From contig CAJTDN010000002.1 of the NCBI GenBank assembly GCA_910574865.1, positions 248,001-312,000 on the forward strand: DNA of 64,000 bases, written 5' to 3'. The number at the start of each line of letters is the position of its first letter. Position 1 is the first letter of the stretch. Below the pieces are notes generated by a model that was not told the DNA's origin, did not search any database, and saw only the letters and a list, made by a program, of their open reading frames with translations. Shown here one piece after another: positions 26,426 to 34,545 of the stretch. The stretch is from Lachnospiraceae bacterium. GTDB taxonomy: Bacteria; Bacillota; Clostridia; Lachnospirales; Lachnospiraceae. The position numbers and the translations under genes were made by a program.

Positions 26426-27142
26426 TTACAATCCAAATATCTGCTGGTTTTCTTGTGCATCGTACAGTGCACGACAAATATAAAAATCAGCAGGTTCCGT
26501 AATCTTAATGTTATTTTTAGTACTTTGAACCATGTGCATGGATTCCTGGTACATGCTGCATAAATGAGCCGAGTCAATGCTTTTTTTTCCATCCTTTTGT
26601 GCTTGTTCGTATAAACGCAGAATCTTCGCGTAATAAAAAGATTGTGGTGCTTTTGCAACATACATTTCATCCCTGCATGGCACATCAGCAATGTCTTTTC
26701 CATCTTTGCTTCGAATCACGCTTTCACGAGCGGCTTCGCATGTAATGGCGTTTCCATAAGATTTTACGCCTTCTATGTTGCGTGTGATAAGTTCTTCCGT
26801 TACCAACGGCCGCACACCGTCATGAATCAGGATGATGTCATCTGCGGCAGCAAACTCCCTCATGGATATAAGACCCTGATATATGGAATCATGTCCCGTG
26901 CCGCCTCCCGGTACAATGGAATGCACTTTTTTAATGCCATACCGAGAAATCAAACCCTTCAATTCACCAATCCATTCCCTAATACACACAATTACAATAC
27001 TGTCAATTTGCTTGTGACGTTCAAAATGCTCCAGCGTATAAATAATAATTGGCTTCCCATGTATTTCCAAAAATTGTTTTGGCTTGGAACTAGAATTCAT
27101 GCGCCGCCCCGCCCCGCCGGCAAAAACAAGTGTAGTATTCAT
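26426..27142 (-). CDS. IspD/TarI-like cytidylyltransferase
   Basis: A 238-residue nucleotidyltransferase of the IspD/TarI family, which forms CDP-alditols such as CDP-ribitol or CDP-methylerythritol. Signatures are FAGGAGRRMNSSSKPKQF, GKPIIIYTLEHFE, ILIHDGVRPLVTEELI and a C-terminal KITEPADF. In IspD the last motif is KVTxPEDL. Because it sits in a glycan cluster with a CDP-glycerol-type transferase, a TarI-like role is more likely than isoprenoid synthesis. No TarJ reductase is nearby. The ribosome site AAGGATGATAGT precedes ATG. Confidence 0.75.
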   Translation of the reverse strand: MNTTLVFAGGAGRRMNSSSKPKQFLEIHGKPIIIYTLEHFERHKQIDSIVIVCIREWIGELKGLISRYGIKKVHSIVPGGGTGHDSIYQGLISMREFAAADDIILIHDGVRPLVTEELITRNIEGVKSYGNAITCEAARESVIRSKDGKDIADVPCRDEMYVAKAPQSFYYAKILRLYEQAQKDGKKSIDSAHLCSMYQESMHMVQSTKNNIKITEPADFYICRALYDAQENQQIFGL

Positions 27143-27228
27143 ACTATCATCCTTTTAGCTCTTTCCAAAAACTTTTATACATAAAACGCTTTCAGGCAAT
27201 TAAAGATACAAGTCCAAAATTCCTTCGA

Positions 27229-28122
27229 CTAAATTTTGCGTACCATGTCATATATTTTCTTTCCATAATTTGTCACGTCATAACAATTCAGACAAAAATT
27301 GAAATATCGTATCAGGTTAATATATTCTTTTAATCCTCCCTTTTTTTTCCTCTCGTAATACGAATTATTTACCAAATAATTACTGATTACTTGCCTATTA
27401 TAGTAATAATCTTGCCATGAAACAGTTTCAAAAGAATGTATCTTCCTCGTTTTACTAAAAAACACACTTTTGCAATGACATACTGCAGAACACCCGCCGT
27501 CAATATCCAACGGCTGAATTTCTATTTTTTCGTCACATAAATTAAAAACCGCCATTGCATTCAGACCCGTGAACGGCAAGAAAACTTTTCCGTCCACAAT
27601 TTCATACTGAAGCATAAAACGTATCGAATTTTCCGAAATATTTTCCACTATAACACTCAAATCATCCAAATACTTAATAACATTTTTCCGAACATCATAT
27701 CGAATAATACATCTGGCCTTGACTGGAAACATGTACACATATTGTTCACACACACATGCCCCAAAGTAATATAAATCTGTTTTTCCCGTTTTGCTCAGCT
27801 TTAATGCTACAGACATGAACTCATTTGTTTTTATATCATACGAAATAATGTATCTGCTTCGAAACGGGACAAAAATAAGTTTTTGTCCCACACAAACCAC
27901 ATAAGAATGCTGACATTGACGCCAAATATCATAATTCGGAAACTTCATCAGAATTTCTATTTTTCCAGTCGTCTTGTTTATTTTTTCAAGCCCGTTAAAA
28001 TACACATTGGAAAACCATATTGCATTCTCCACCTCTGCATACCCAAATGCTCGAGACTTATATATTTCATCCATCTTCTTTACTACTGCCTCTTTATTTT
28101 GCTTGTCTACATAAATCACCAA
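27229..28122 (-). CDS. Unknown protein, possibly a beta-propeller
   Basis: Up to 297 residues. The start is uncertain: a TTG at 28122 has no ribosome site, and an internal ATG at 28074 gives MDEIYKSRAFGYAEV. I do not recognise a family. Recurrent short strands such as GLEKINKTTGKIEILMKFP, YIISYDIKTNEFMSVA and CIIRYDVRKNVIKYLDD suggest kelch- or WD-like propeller blades. It is strongly AT-rich. The position between a GT2-TPR protein and a cytidylyltransferase suggests a role in the glycan pathway, but this is only by association. Confidence 0.6.
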   Translation of the reverse strand: MVIYVDKQNKEAVVKKMDEIYKSRAFGYAEVENAIWFSNVYFNGLEKINKTTGKIEILMKFPNYDIWRQCQHSYVVCVGQKLIFVPFRSRYIISYDIKTNEFMSVALKLSKTGKTDLYYFGACVCEQYVYMFPVKARCIIRYDVRKNVIKYLDDLSVIVENISENSIRFMLQYEIVDGKVFLPFTGLNAMAVFNLCDEKIEIQPLDIDGGCSAVCHCKSVFFSKTRKIHSFETVSWQDYYYNRQVISNYLVNNSYYERKKKGGLKEYINLIRYFNFCLNCYDVTNYGKKIYDMVRKI

Positions 28123-28203
28123 GGAGTAATTTAATCTTTTCCCACGTCGCTACAAATCCATAAATAACACTGTCATTCATTAGTTCTTCTTACCACTTCT
28201 CTC

Positions 28204-29949
28204 TCACTTCCCAAATATGTCCCCGCGTCCGTCCCCTATGAACCGCGCCACCTGCCTATAGGCCGGCGTCGCCTTCAACGCCACCACCTCCGGCGCGTCT
28301 TTGGGATACAAGGATAAAAGCGTCCTCACCTGCTCCGCCAGTGCCATAAGCTCCTCGGACGGCTCCCCCGCCTTTAGTCCCGGCGTATTCTCCGTCAGAT
28401 ACTCCACCATCCCCGTATACTCCTTAAAGCAGGAAAGACCGGCCTTAAGGTTCTTTACATATTCCCGCAGATTGCCCGCGTCCAGAGCCGCAAACGCGCG
28501 GATGGCGTACCACCCAAAGCGGTGCCTTGCAGGCAATTCCTCTATCTCCTCTTCATTGAGAACTTCCGCTTTATAAAACGCCGACAGGAAGCCCTCTTCC
28601 ACATGCGTAAACAGACGTGCCAGTGTCATTCCCTCTGGATTCCCTTTCCCGCCTCCCGTCCAGTCAAACCGTTGCACCGCCTCTTGCACCGCCCTATTCA
28701 ACCACCGAATCTCCTCCAACTCTTCCGCGTTTACGCGTTTTCCCATATAGCCGCGTAACACGTCCGACAGAAACTCCCCCGCTTTCCTGATTTTCCCGAT
28801 TTTCAAACACGCCTCCGCCAGAAACAGCCTCGTCTGCCTCTCCTTCGCCGGAGACGCAAGATAAATCACGCTACTGGCCAGGGTTTCCCGTTCCCCCCGG
28901 CCGGCGCGATATTCCTTGAGCGCCGCAAGGTACTTCTCCCCGTGTCGGACGCATTCCTCGTAGTCCCCCTTGTTCCAACTGTAAGCGCACGCGTAGCACT
29001 CCACGTCGATTCCAGTCAAAAACGACTCCGGGAAAAGCTCCTCCGACCGGGAAATCCATTCAGCCAGCTCCGCATCCAGCCCCGACTCATACGCCGCACG
29101 TACCGCGTTGCGTAAGACCGCCGGGCCGAAATATTCCCACCCCGGCTTTTTCTCATCCACCAGGTGTACGCTTTCACGAACCCACTTCTCGTAGTCCTCC
29201 CAGCCCCTTGAGCTTTCGATATAGTGTACAAGAACCGAAAGATTCTCCGGCTCTTTCGCAAGCTTTCCCTTTAACAAGGCGCGGTTTCGCTCCTGCTTTG
29301 CCCGCTCTCGCTCCTTCGTCGTCTTTACATAACCGTCGTGATGCAGGATTGTTCCCGAAAGTGCCGCTGTCTCCCGCGCCGCCCTCTTCGGCAGCACAAT
29401 CTGCTCGTGAACCGCCCCCTCGTAATGCACCCCCGGCAACAAGCGTACCAGGCGCACAGCCATGAAGTCCGCATAATCCCCGTCCATATCCGCTGTCTCA
29501 TACCCATCCGGGCATCCCGTGTCTGATGCGCCTCGCGCCAGCGAACCCTCCGGGTTCGTCAAGGGATGCCCCTGGGTATAATTCCGCACAAGCAGGGCGG
29601 CAAGATTTTTTCCCTCCCCGTCCTTGTCCAGAAACCCTACAAGTTCCGAAACATCCGCATCCAGGTATTCGTCCGTGTCCACTGTCAGATACCATTTTCC
29701 CGAAGCGCGCTCCAGCACCGTGTTCCTCGCCGCCGCGAAATCATTAACCCACGGGAAGTCAATCAGGACGTTAGCGTACCGCTTTGCAATCTCCCGGCTT
29801 CCATCCGTGCTCCCCGCATCTGCCATGACCAACTCGCAGGAAACCCTCTCCCGCAGGGAGACAAGTGCCTTCAGACACCGTTCCAAGCTTCGTATTTCAT
29901 TTTTAAAAATGATGCCAATCGTCAAACATGGCTGTTTTGTCTGTCCCAT
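28204..29949 (-). CDS. Family 2 glycosyltransferase with C-terminal helical (TPR-like) region
   Basis: A 581-residue protein. Residues 1-230 form a GT-A domain of the WaaE/SunS-like group: TIGIIFKNEIRSLERCLKAL, MADAGSTDGS, NDFAAARN, and the metal motif TVDTDEYLDADV. The remaining 350 residues are helical repeats resembling TPRs, common in enzymes that glycosylate proteins. It lies 123 bp downstream of the flagellin gene on the same strand, so flagellin O-glycosylation is the natural hypothesis. The ribosome site AAGGAGAAACGCCGC precedes ATG. Confidence 0.85.
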   Translation of the reverse strand: MGQTKQPCLTIGIIFKNEIRSLERCLKALVSLRERVSCELVMADAGSTDGSREIAKRYANVLIDFPWVNDFAAARNTVLERASGKWYLTVDTDEYLDADVSELVGFLDKDGEGKNLAALLVRNYTQGHPLTNPEGSLARGASDTGCPDGYETADMDGDYADFMAVRLVRLLPGVHYEGAVHEQIVLPKRAARETAALSGTILHHDGYVKTTKERERAKQERNRALLKGKLAKEPENLSVLVHYIESSRGWEDYEKWVRESVHLVDEKKPGWEYFGPAVLRNAVRAAYESGLDAELAEWISRSEELFPESFLTGIDVECYACAYSWNKGDYEECVRHGEKYLAALKEYRAGRGERETLASSVIYLASPAKERQTRLFLAEACLKIGKIRKAGEFLSDVLRGYMGKRVNAEELEEIRWLNRAVQEAVQRFDWTGGGKGNPEGMTLARLFTHVEEGFLSAFYKAEVLNEEEIEELPARHRFGWYAIRAFAALDAGNLREYVKNLKAGLSCFKEYTGMVEYLTENTPGLKAGEPSEELMALAEQVRTLLSLYPKDAPEVVALKATPAYRQVARFIGDGRGDIFGK

Positions 29950-30000
29950 GCGGCGTTTCTCCTTTTCTTTCTACCATGAACTTATCTCTTTGGCATGATT

Positions 30001-30034
30001 ATTTAAAAATCGGGGCGGGCCAAAGCCCGCCCCA
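30001..30034 (-). terminator. Rho-independent terminator of the flagellin gene
   Basis: On the minus strand the stem GGGGCGGGC/GCCCGCCCC with loop TTTG is followed by GATTTTTAAAT. It lies 39 bp after the flagellin stop, so the downstream glycosyltransferase is mostly expressed from its own promoter or by readthrough. Confidence 0.9.
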
Positions 30035-30072
30035 ATCCATATCCGAAACCGAATAAAGTAATCCACCCCAAC

Positions 30073-31824
30073 TTACTGGAGAAGCTGCAACACGCCCTGC
30101 GGAATCTGGTTCGCCTGGGCCAGCATGGCCTGCGCGGACTGAACCAGGATGTTGTTCTTCGTGTAAGCCATCATTTCCTCCGCCATGTCAACGTCGCGGA
30201 TGCGGCTCTCAGCGGCGGTCATGTTCTCGGTCGCAACACTCAGGTTGTTAATCGTGTGCTCCAAACGATTCTGGATTGCACCCAAGTCACCACGGGTGGA
30301 GGACACATAGTTAATCGCGTCTTTAATCTTCTTAACCGCATCCGAAGCTCCGGCCTGCGTGCTGATGTCCACATCGCCAATGCCCATCGCCTTCGCATGC
30401 ATATCGTTGACGGAAACACGCATCTTGTTGAAATCATCCGAAGTATCGCCAATCTGAAGAACCAGACCGCCGGTAGCGGCATCGCCCTTGCTCAAACGGA
30501 TACCCTGGCCTATACCTATTGCGTTCCCATCCGTCGCACTTGCCTCTGTTACTTTCAACCCCGTAACTTCGGCAATTTTCTGGATGTTCTGTTGGAAGTT
30601 GGCATCAGTGCTCATCAAACCATTTTTTGGAGTCCCACCTTGAACGGATTTGTCTACGGCATCTTTATCACTGATTAAGATTGTAACATCCGATCCCAAG
30701 CCCTTCGTGGCGTTCATCATCTCCACATCGCCTGCCGTATGGGTAGCAGCAACATGGGTAGCCGTCATATTACCAGTCATAAGCACGAACTTGTGACCGT
30801 TAATTTCAAACACGGCATCCTCATAATTGGTGCCATCGTACAAAGTAAGCGTTTTCGCATCAATCTCACGACCGTCATCACTGCCTAAGTCTCTCTTTAC
30901 ACCCATATCAGTCGGTCCTGCTGTTGGTTTCTGCACCCCATCCGTCGTCACATTCACATCAAAGCTCTCGACATACTCGCTATAACCAACATTACGAGCC
31001 TCAAGCTTTATCGTATTGCCAGCAGCACCAGTCGTAATATCCCAGTCCTTGGCCAGATTCGTCTTGTCAAGCTCCTTTTTGATAGCATCGGCAAGATTCT
31101 CCGCCGTAACCTCTGTCGTCTTTCCGTCACCAGCTGTATCCAACTTATCATAGACGGTCTTTCCGTCGGCAGACCTCAACTGATAAGTCCCGTCATCCTT
31201 CTTTTCCATCGTAAATTTGACTTGCTGAGAAGTGCCGTCATTGAAACCGATGTTGAATGTAATCGTGCTGCCTTCTTTCATATCAGCCGCATCAACGTCA
31301 TCAAACGCAACGTTCGTCTCAAAAGAAGCCTTGCTGCCCGGGGACTTGATGCTGTTCGCATTCCCACCAATCTTAACCTCGGTAGCTCCTCCTTTTGCAG
31401 ACAAAGAACCATCCAACAAGTTGATTCCGTTGAAGTTCGTGCTGTCAGCGATACGGTTGATTTCGTCTTTCAGGGAAGCAACTTCCTTCTGAAGGTTCTC
31501 ACGGTCCACTTCGTCAGCGTATGTTCCGTTCGCGGACTGGTCAGCCAGTTCTATCATACGGTTCAGCATGGAGTGGATTTCCGTCATGGCACCCTCGGCC
31601 GTCTGCACCAGAGAAATACCATCGTTGGCATTCTTCTGGGCGGTCTTCAGACCGGTAATCTGGGCACGCATTTTTTCGGAAATCGCCAGGCCGGCAGCGT
31701 CGTCGCCCGCGCGATTGATTCTGTAACCAGAGGAAAGTTTCTCCAAGTTCTTGGAAACGGCACTGTTGTTTACAGTCAAGTTACGATAAGAGTTTAATGC
31801 AGCAATATTGTGTTGAATCCTCAT
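30073..31824 (-). CDS. fliC: Flagellin
   Basis: A 583-residue flagellin, the filament subunit. The conserved N-terminal D0/D1 segment (MRIQHNIAALNSYRNL, then LEKLSSGYRINRAGDDAAGL) and C-terminal segment (RIRDVDMAEEMMAYTKNNIL to QGVLQLLQ) flank a variable central D2/D3 region of about 350 residues rich in Thr, Asp, Lys and Gly. Many surface Ser/Thr residues would suit O-glycosylation. A strong ribosome site AAGGAGGTAGAATC precedes ATG and holds GGA motifs suited to CsrA binding. The csrA-like gene is directly upstream and glycan genes are downstream. Confidence 0.95.
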   Translation of the reverse strand: MRIQHNIAALNSYRNLTVNNSAVSKNLEKLSSGYRINRAGDDAAGLAISEKMRAQITGLKTAQKNANDGISLVQTAEGAMTEIHSMLNRMIELADQSANGTYADEVDRENLQKEVASLKDEINRIADSTNFNGINLLDGSLSAKGGATEVKIGGNANSIKSPGSKASFETNVAFDDVDAADMKEGSTITFNIGFNDGTSQQVKFTMEKKDDGTYQLRSADGKTVYDKLDTAGDGKTTEVTAENLADAIKKELDKTNLAKDWDITTGAAGNTIKLEARNVGYSEYVESFDVNVTTDGVQKPTAGPTDMGVKRDLGSDDGREIDAKTLTLYDGTNYEDAVFEINGHKFVLMTGNMTATHVAATHTAGDVEMMNATKGLGSDVTILISDKDAVDKSVQGGTPKNGLMSTDANFQQNIQKIAEVTGLKVTEASATDGNAIGIGQGIRLSKGDAATGGLVLQIGDTSDDFNKMRVSVNDMHAKAMGIGDVDISTQAGASDAVKKIKDAINYVSSTRGDLGAIQNRLEHTINNLSVATENMTAAESRIRDVDMAEEMMAYTKNNILVQSAQAMLAQANQIPQGVLQLLQ

Positions 31825-31850
31825 GATTCTACCTCCTTGAATATGTTTGT
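31814..31850 (-). promoter_or_regulatory. Candidate CsrA-binding leader at the flagellin ribosome site
   Basis: The flagellin leader reads TTCAAGGAGGTAGAATC directly before ATGAGGATTC. The two AGGA motifs, one being the Shine-Dalgarno itself, are spaced as CsrA sites often are on flagellin mRNA. I found no convincing sigma-28 promoter in the 190-bp gap upstream, and the remaining gap sequence shows nothing else I can name. Confidence 0.4.
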
Positions 31851-32015
31851 TTAGAGTGCTTTCGCTTCATGCTATGGCACTTGTTACTTTTCCTGCGTCT
31901 TTTGCCCTTATAACCATGGCCATGCTTTTTGGCAAACCAACGCGGATCTATTCCAACCGGCTCGCGAAACCGGGTGAAACCTACATAACCTTAAACGGAC
32001 TAATTCCGTGTATTT

Positions 32016-32537
32016 TCACGCGCTTTTCGAATCCTTGCCGCCTGCGGCTTTTCCATCCGCGCTTTCCCCACCGGCGATTCTTCCGGCGGCAACTCCGCCG
32101 TTCGTTCTCCCGGCGTTCATGATTCCCTCGTTCAGGCTTTCCCATATGCCTGACAGTTCCCGCATCTGCGTCCGTACAAGTTCCAGCTCACGCCGTCTCA
32201 GTTTGTGCTCTGGGTTGTCCAGTATCTCGCCCAACTGGTACAGTATGCCCGCGCAAATCTCCTGCCCGCTCCGATACGTTTCCTGCCTCTTTTTCACCTT
32301 TTGGAGATACTGCGCATAATGCTGTTTATCCGACGGCGAACGCTTCGGTTTTCGATCCAGCAGCCCCTCCGGCCGTTGCTCGCCGTCGCGCTCAAGCACC
32401 TTCCCGCGCACGATGGAAACCTCCTTCGGCGCCTTGATGGAAATGCGAAACTGCGGTCCCGACTCCTTGAACACCTGCACCACCACCCGATCCCCGATGG
32501 TGACATAATCTCCCGACTTCATCTGTAACGAAAGCAT
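32016..32537 (-). CDS. csrA: CsrA-domain protein with long C-terminal extension
   Basis: A 173-residue protein. Residues 1-54 are a CsrA RNA-binding domain: MLSLQMKSGDYVTIGDRVVV, GPQFRISIKAPKEVSIVR, and GKVLER, keeping the C-terminal Arg needed for GGA recognition. Normal CsrA ends at about 60-75 residues. Here a charged helical region follows (about 60-150) and then a Gly/Ala-rich tail with AGGK repeats. It lies upstream of flagellin on the same strand, matching CsrA control of flagellin translation. No fliW is seen. The extension may be a new partner-binding module or be partly dispensable. Confidence 0.8.
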   Translation of the reverse strand: MLSLQMKSGDYVTIGDRVVVQVFKESGPQFRISIKAPKEVSIVRGKVLERDGEQRPEGLLDRKPKRSPSDKQHYAQYLQKVKKRQETYRSGQEICAGILYQLGEILDNPEHKLRRRELELVRTQMRELSGIWESLNEGIMNAGRTNGGVAAGRIAGGESADGKAAGGKDSKSA

Positions 32538-32558
32538 GACAGAAACCTCCTTATTTCC

Positions 32559-32722
32559 TATAAAAGTCCCGGACGGCGGCGAAACGATAGCAAGCTTGCT
32601 TGCATATTCGTTTCGACATCGGACAGGCTAACCCGGATGAGCAAGTAGGGTGTCAGCCCGAATTGTGAATCCGGGCGACGATTGCGGGAGTGCGTAAGCA
32701 CGAAGCAATCGGTTTTTATTAC
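32559..32722. repeat. Family C palindromic repeat, copy 3 (inverted)
   Basis: Reverse-complement copy of the repeats at 13214-13376 and 14834-14997, keeping the stems GATTGC...GCAATC with inner GTGC/GCAC and CGAAACGA...TTCGTTTCG. It lies directly upstream of the csrA-like gene. The rest of the 32538-32905 gap holds a recombinase-site-like palindrome (separate entry) and no gene. Confidence 0.87.
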
Positions 32723-32847
32723 CAAAAGTCCCGGAACTTTTGCCCACCTATCTAATATGACATTTTTTGTTTGCATTTTACGCCGCCTGCGTCTACAATA
32801 AATCTTGTAAGGCATCCTCTGAAAAAAATGTCGCCCACCGTATAGTT

Positions 32848-32872
32848 TTCGCAGAACGGGCGATTCTGCGAA
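32848..32872. repeat. Left 9-7-9 inverted site flanking the integrase
   Basis: TTCGCAGAA, then CGGGCGA, then TTCTGCGAA. The same 25 bp occur as the exact reverse complement at 34351-34375. The pattern of two 9-bp inverted arms around a 7-bp asymmetric core is that of a tyrosine-recombinase core site. A hairpin reading is also possible, but no T-run follows on either strand. Confidence 0.6.
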
Positions 32873-32905
32873 AATCTCAAAAAATCCCAGCCTTACGCCG
32901 TTTCT

Positions 32906-34126
32906 TCATACCGTCCGACCACAAATCTGACCACAAACCTCCCTATAAAAACCTGAAAGAGCCCCCAACTGTTTCCGCTTGGAATCCATGGTCGGGTGGA
33001 CATAACGGTTCATGGTAATCTTTACTTCAGAATGTCCGAGAATCTCGCTCAAAGACTTCACATCCATCCCGCACTCGATGCAGCTCGTGGCAAACGTGTG
33101 CCGCAACATATGGAAATTCCGCTCGTCCACTTGTGCCATCGCGAGTATTTTCTTGAACCGGTACTGCAACGTCCTCGGCTCCATGGGTCTGTCCCCGCCG
33201 AACACGTAAGGCCGACTTTTGTCCAAATGGGAAAGAAGCCCCTTGACTTCCGCCGGGATGGGAATCTTCCGCCGGGAACTTTCGCTTTTCGGCTCCGTTT
33301 CCAGCAAGACTGTCTTTGTACCCCGCTTTCCATGCGGACGTGTCTCCCGGTCCCCGGACTTGTCCGCGCCTTGATTTTTGACGGCAAGCCTCTGTACCGT
33401 ACGGTTCACGGACAGCGTCATTTCCAGGAAATCCAAATCTGACCAGCGCAGTGCGCACAACTCACCAATCCTCACCCCCGTGTATAGGCAAAGCACGAGC
33501 GCGGCATCATATTTGTCCGGCTCCGCGCCTTTCTCACGGATGATGGAAAACATACGCTGACGCTCGGACTCGGTAAACGTCTCCAACACCTTTTTCCCCT
33601 GGCCCGTATCAGGACGTTTCAAGAATGGGAGCAGCAAGCCGTATTTTTCACCGGCATAGCGCAAAATCTGGTTGACAACGCAGCAAATGCTTTTTTGCAG
33701 GCTTTCCGAAAAACCTCCCGATGACAAGTGGTCAGAAATCTTTTTCAGAAAATTTTTGACGTTGGCGTTTGACAAGCGGGAGTCGCCAAGAAGGGCAGAA
33801 AGATGTGTCCGGTAAACTGTTTCATATTTTATGTAAGTTGAATACTTGCCTTTCTCCCTCTTTACATCCAGCCACTCCGCCGCCACGTCGGAAAACAAAA
33901 CGTACGCGTCTGTATTCCCCATGCCATGCACCATTCCCGTCACGTCAGACAAAAGATTTTCTTGAGTGGTCATTTTTACGATGGCAAGCTTTTCCTTTAC
34001 CGCGGCATATGAATATCCATAAACCGAATGATAGATGTAACGTTTCTTTCCCGCATGATATACCTTGTGCCGCCCTTCCCAGCGTCCGTCCTTGCGCTTC
34101 CTTATGTTTTCCCCACGTCGTGCCAT
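32906..34126 (-). CDS. Tyrosine site-specific recombinase (integrase)
   Basis: About 406 residues, starting MARRGENIRKRKDGR after GGAGAAACGAC. An N-terminal AP2-like DNA-binding segment (RWEGRHKVYHAGKKRYIYHS) is followed by a SAM-like core-binding domain. The C-terminal catalytic domain has Arg in YTGVRIGELCALRW, HMLRHTFATSCIE (HxxR), H in LGHSEV, and the nucleophile Tyr in NRYVHP. It is a phage/ICE-type integrase by family, but no phage or conjugation genes accompany it. Two inverted 25-bp sites flank it, 33 bp beyond its stop and 224 bp before its start. It points toward csrA and flagellin. Confidence 0.92.
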   Translation of the reverse strand: MARRGENIRKRKDGRWEGRHKVYHAGKKRYIYHSVYGYSYAAVKEKLAIVKMTTQENLLSDVTGMVHGMGNTDAYVLFSDVAAEWLDVKREKGKYSTYIKYETVYRTHLSALLGDSRLSNANVKNFLKKISDHLSSGGFSESLQKSICCVVNQILRYAGEKYGLLLPFLKRPDTGQGKKVLETFTESERQRMFSIIREKGAEPDKYDAALVLCLYTGVRIGELCALRWSDLDFLEMTLSVNRTVQRLAVKNQGADKSGDRETRPHGKRGTKTVLLETEPKSESSRRKIPIPAEVKGLLSHLDKSRPYVFGGDRPMEPRTLQYRFKKILAMAQVDERNFHMLRHTFATSCIECGMDVKSLSEILGHSEVKITMNRYVHPTMDSKRKQLGALSGFYREVCGQICGRTV

Positions 34127-34350
34127 GTCGTTTCTCCTTCCGTACAATGTCAGAGGCTCCTTCCCCTGAAGATTTTGACCACAAAAATGACCCTTATTAT
34201 CGCTTCCCGTATGTTCTTTTTTCAAGAAACACCCCTATCCGGCACTGCGGTTTTTGCAAAAAACCAAAAAAACTTTCAAAAAGTTGTTAACTTCTGAAAG
34301 AAGATGCCGATATAGTATGTGTACGAAGATAAAATCTATGTTTTATCCAT

Positions 34351-34375
34351 TTCGCAGAATCGCCCGTTCTGCGAA
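34351..34375. repeat. Right 9-7-9 inverted site flanking the integrase
   Basis: TTCGCAGAA, then TCGCCCG, then TTCTGCGAA: the exact inverse of the site at 32848-32872, placed upstream of the integrase. On the plus strand it is followed by TTTTT, so a weak terminator function is possible as well. Confidence 0.6.
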
Positions 34376-34545
34376 TTTTTGTGTCTTTCGACACCGAACG
34401 TTCCCATTGATTTTGTACATGTTTTGTAATTATCCAGAACCCCCTCAGTTGTACATTTTCTCGCGGTCCACGCGGTAAATGCCGCCATGCGCATCCTACG
34501 GGACGATGCAACGTTCTATTTCCACGCATATTTATTGTAACAAGT

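Noticed and set aside
26426-27142. Housekeeping IspD
   Set aside because: The family match is real, but the position in the glycan block and the divergent C-terminal motif favour a TarI-like glycan role; left without a gene symbol.
32846-32874. Terminator reading of the left integrase palindrome
   Set aside because: Neither strand has a T-run after the stem, and the exact inverted copy on the other side of the recombinase fits a recombination site better; not fully excluded.
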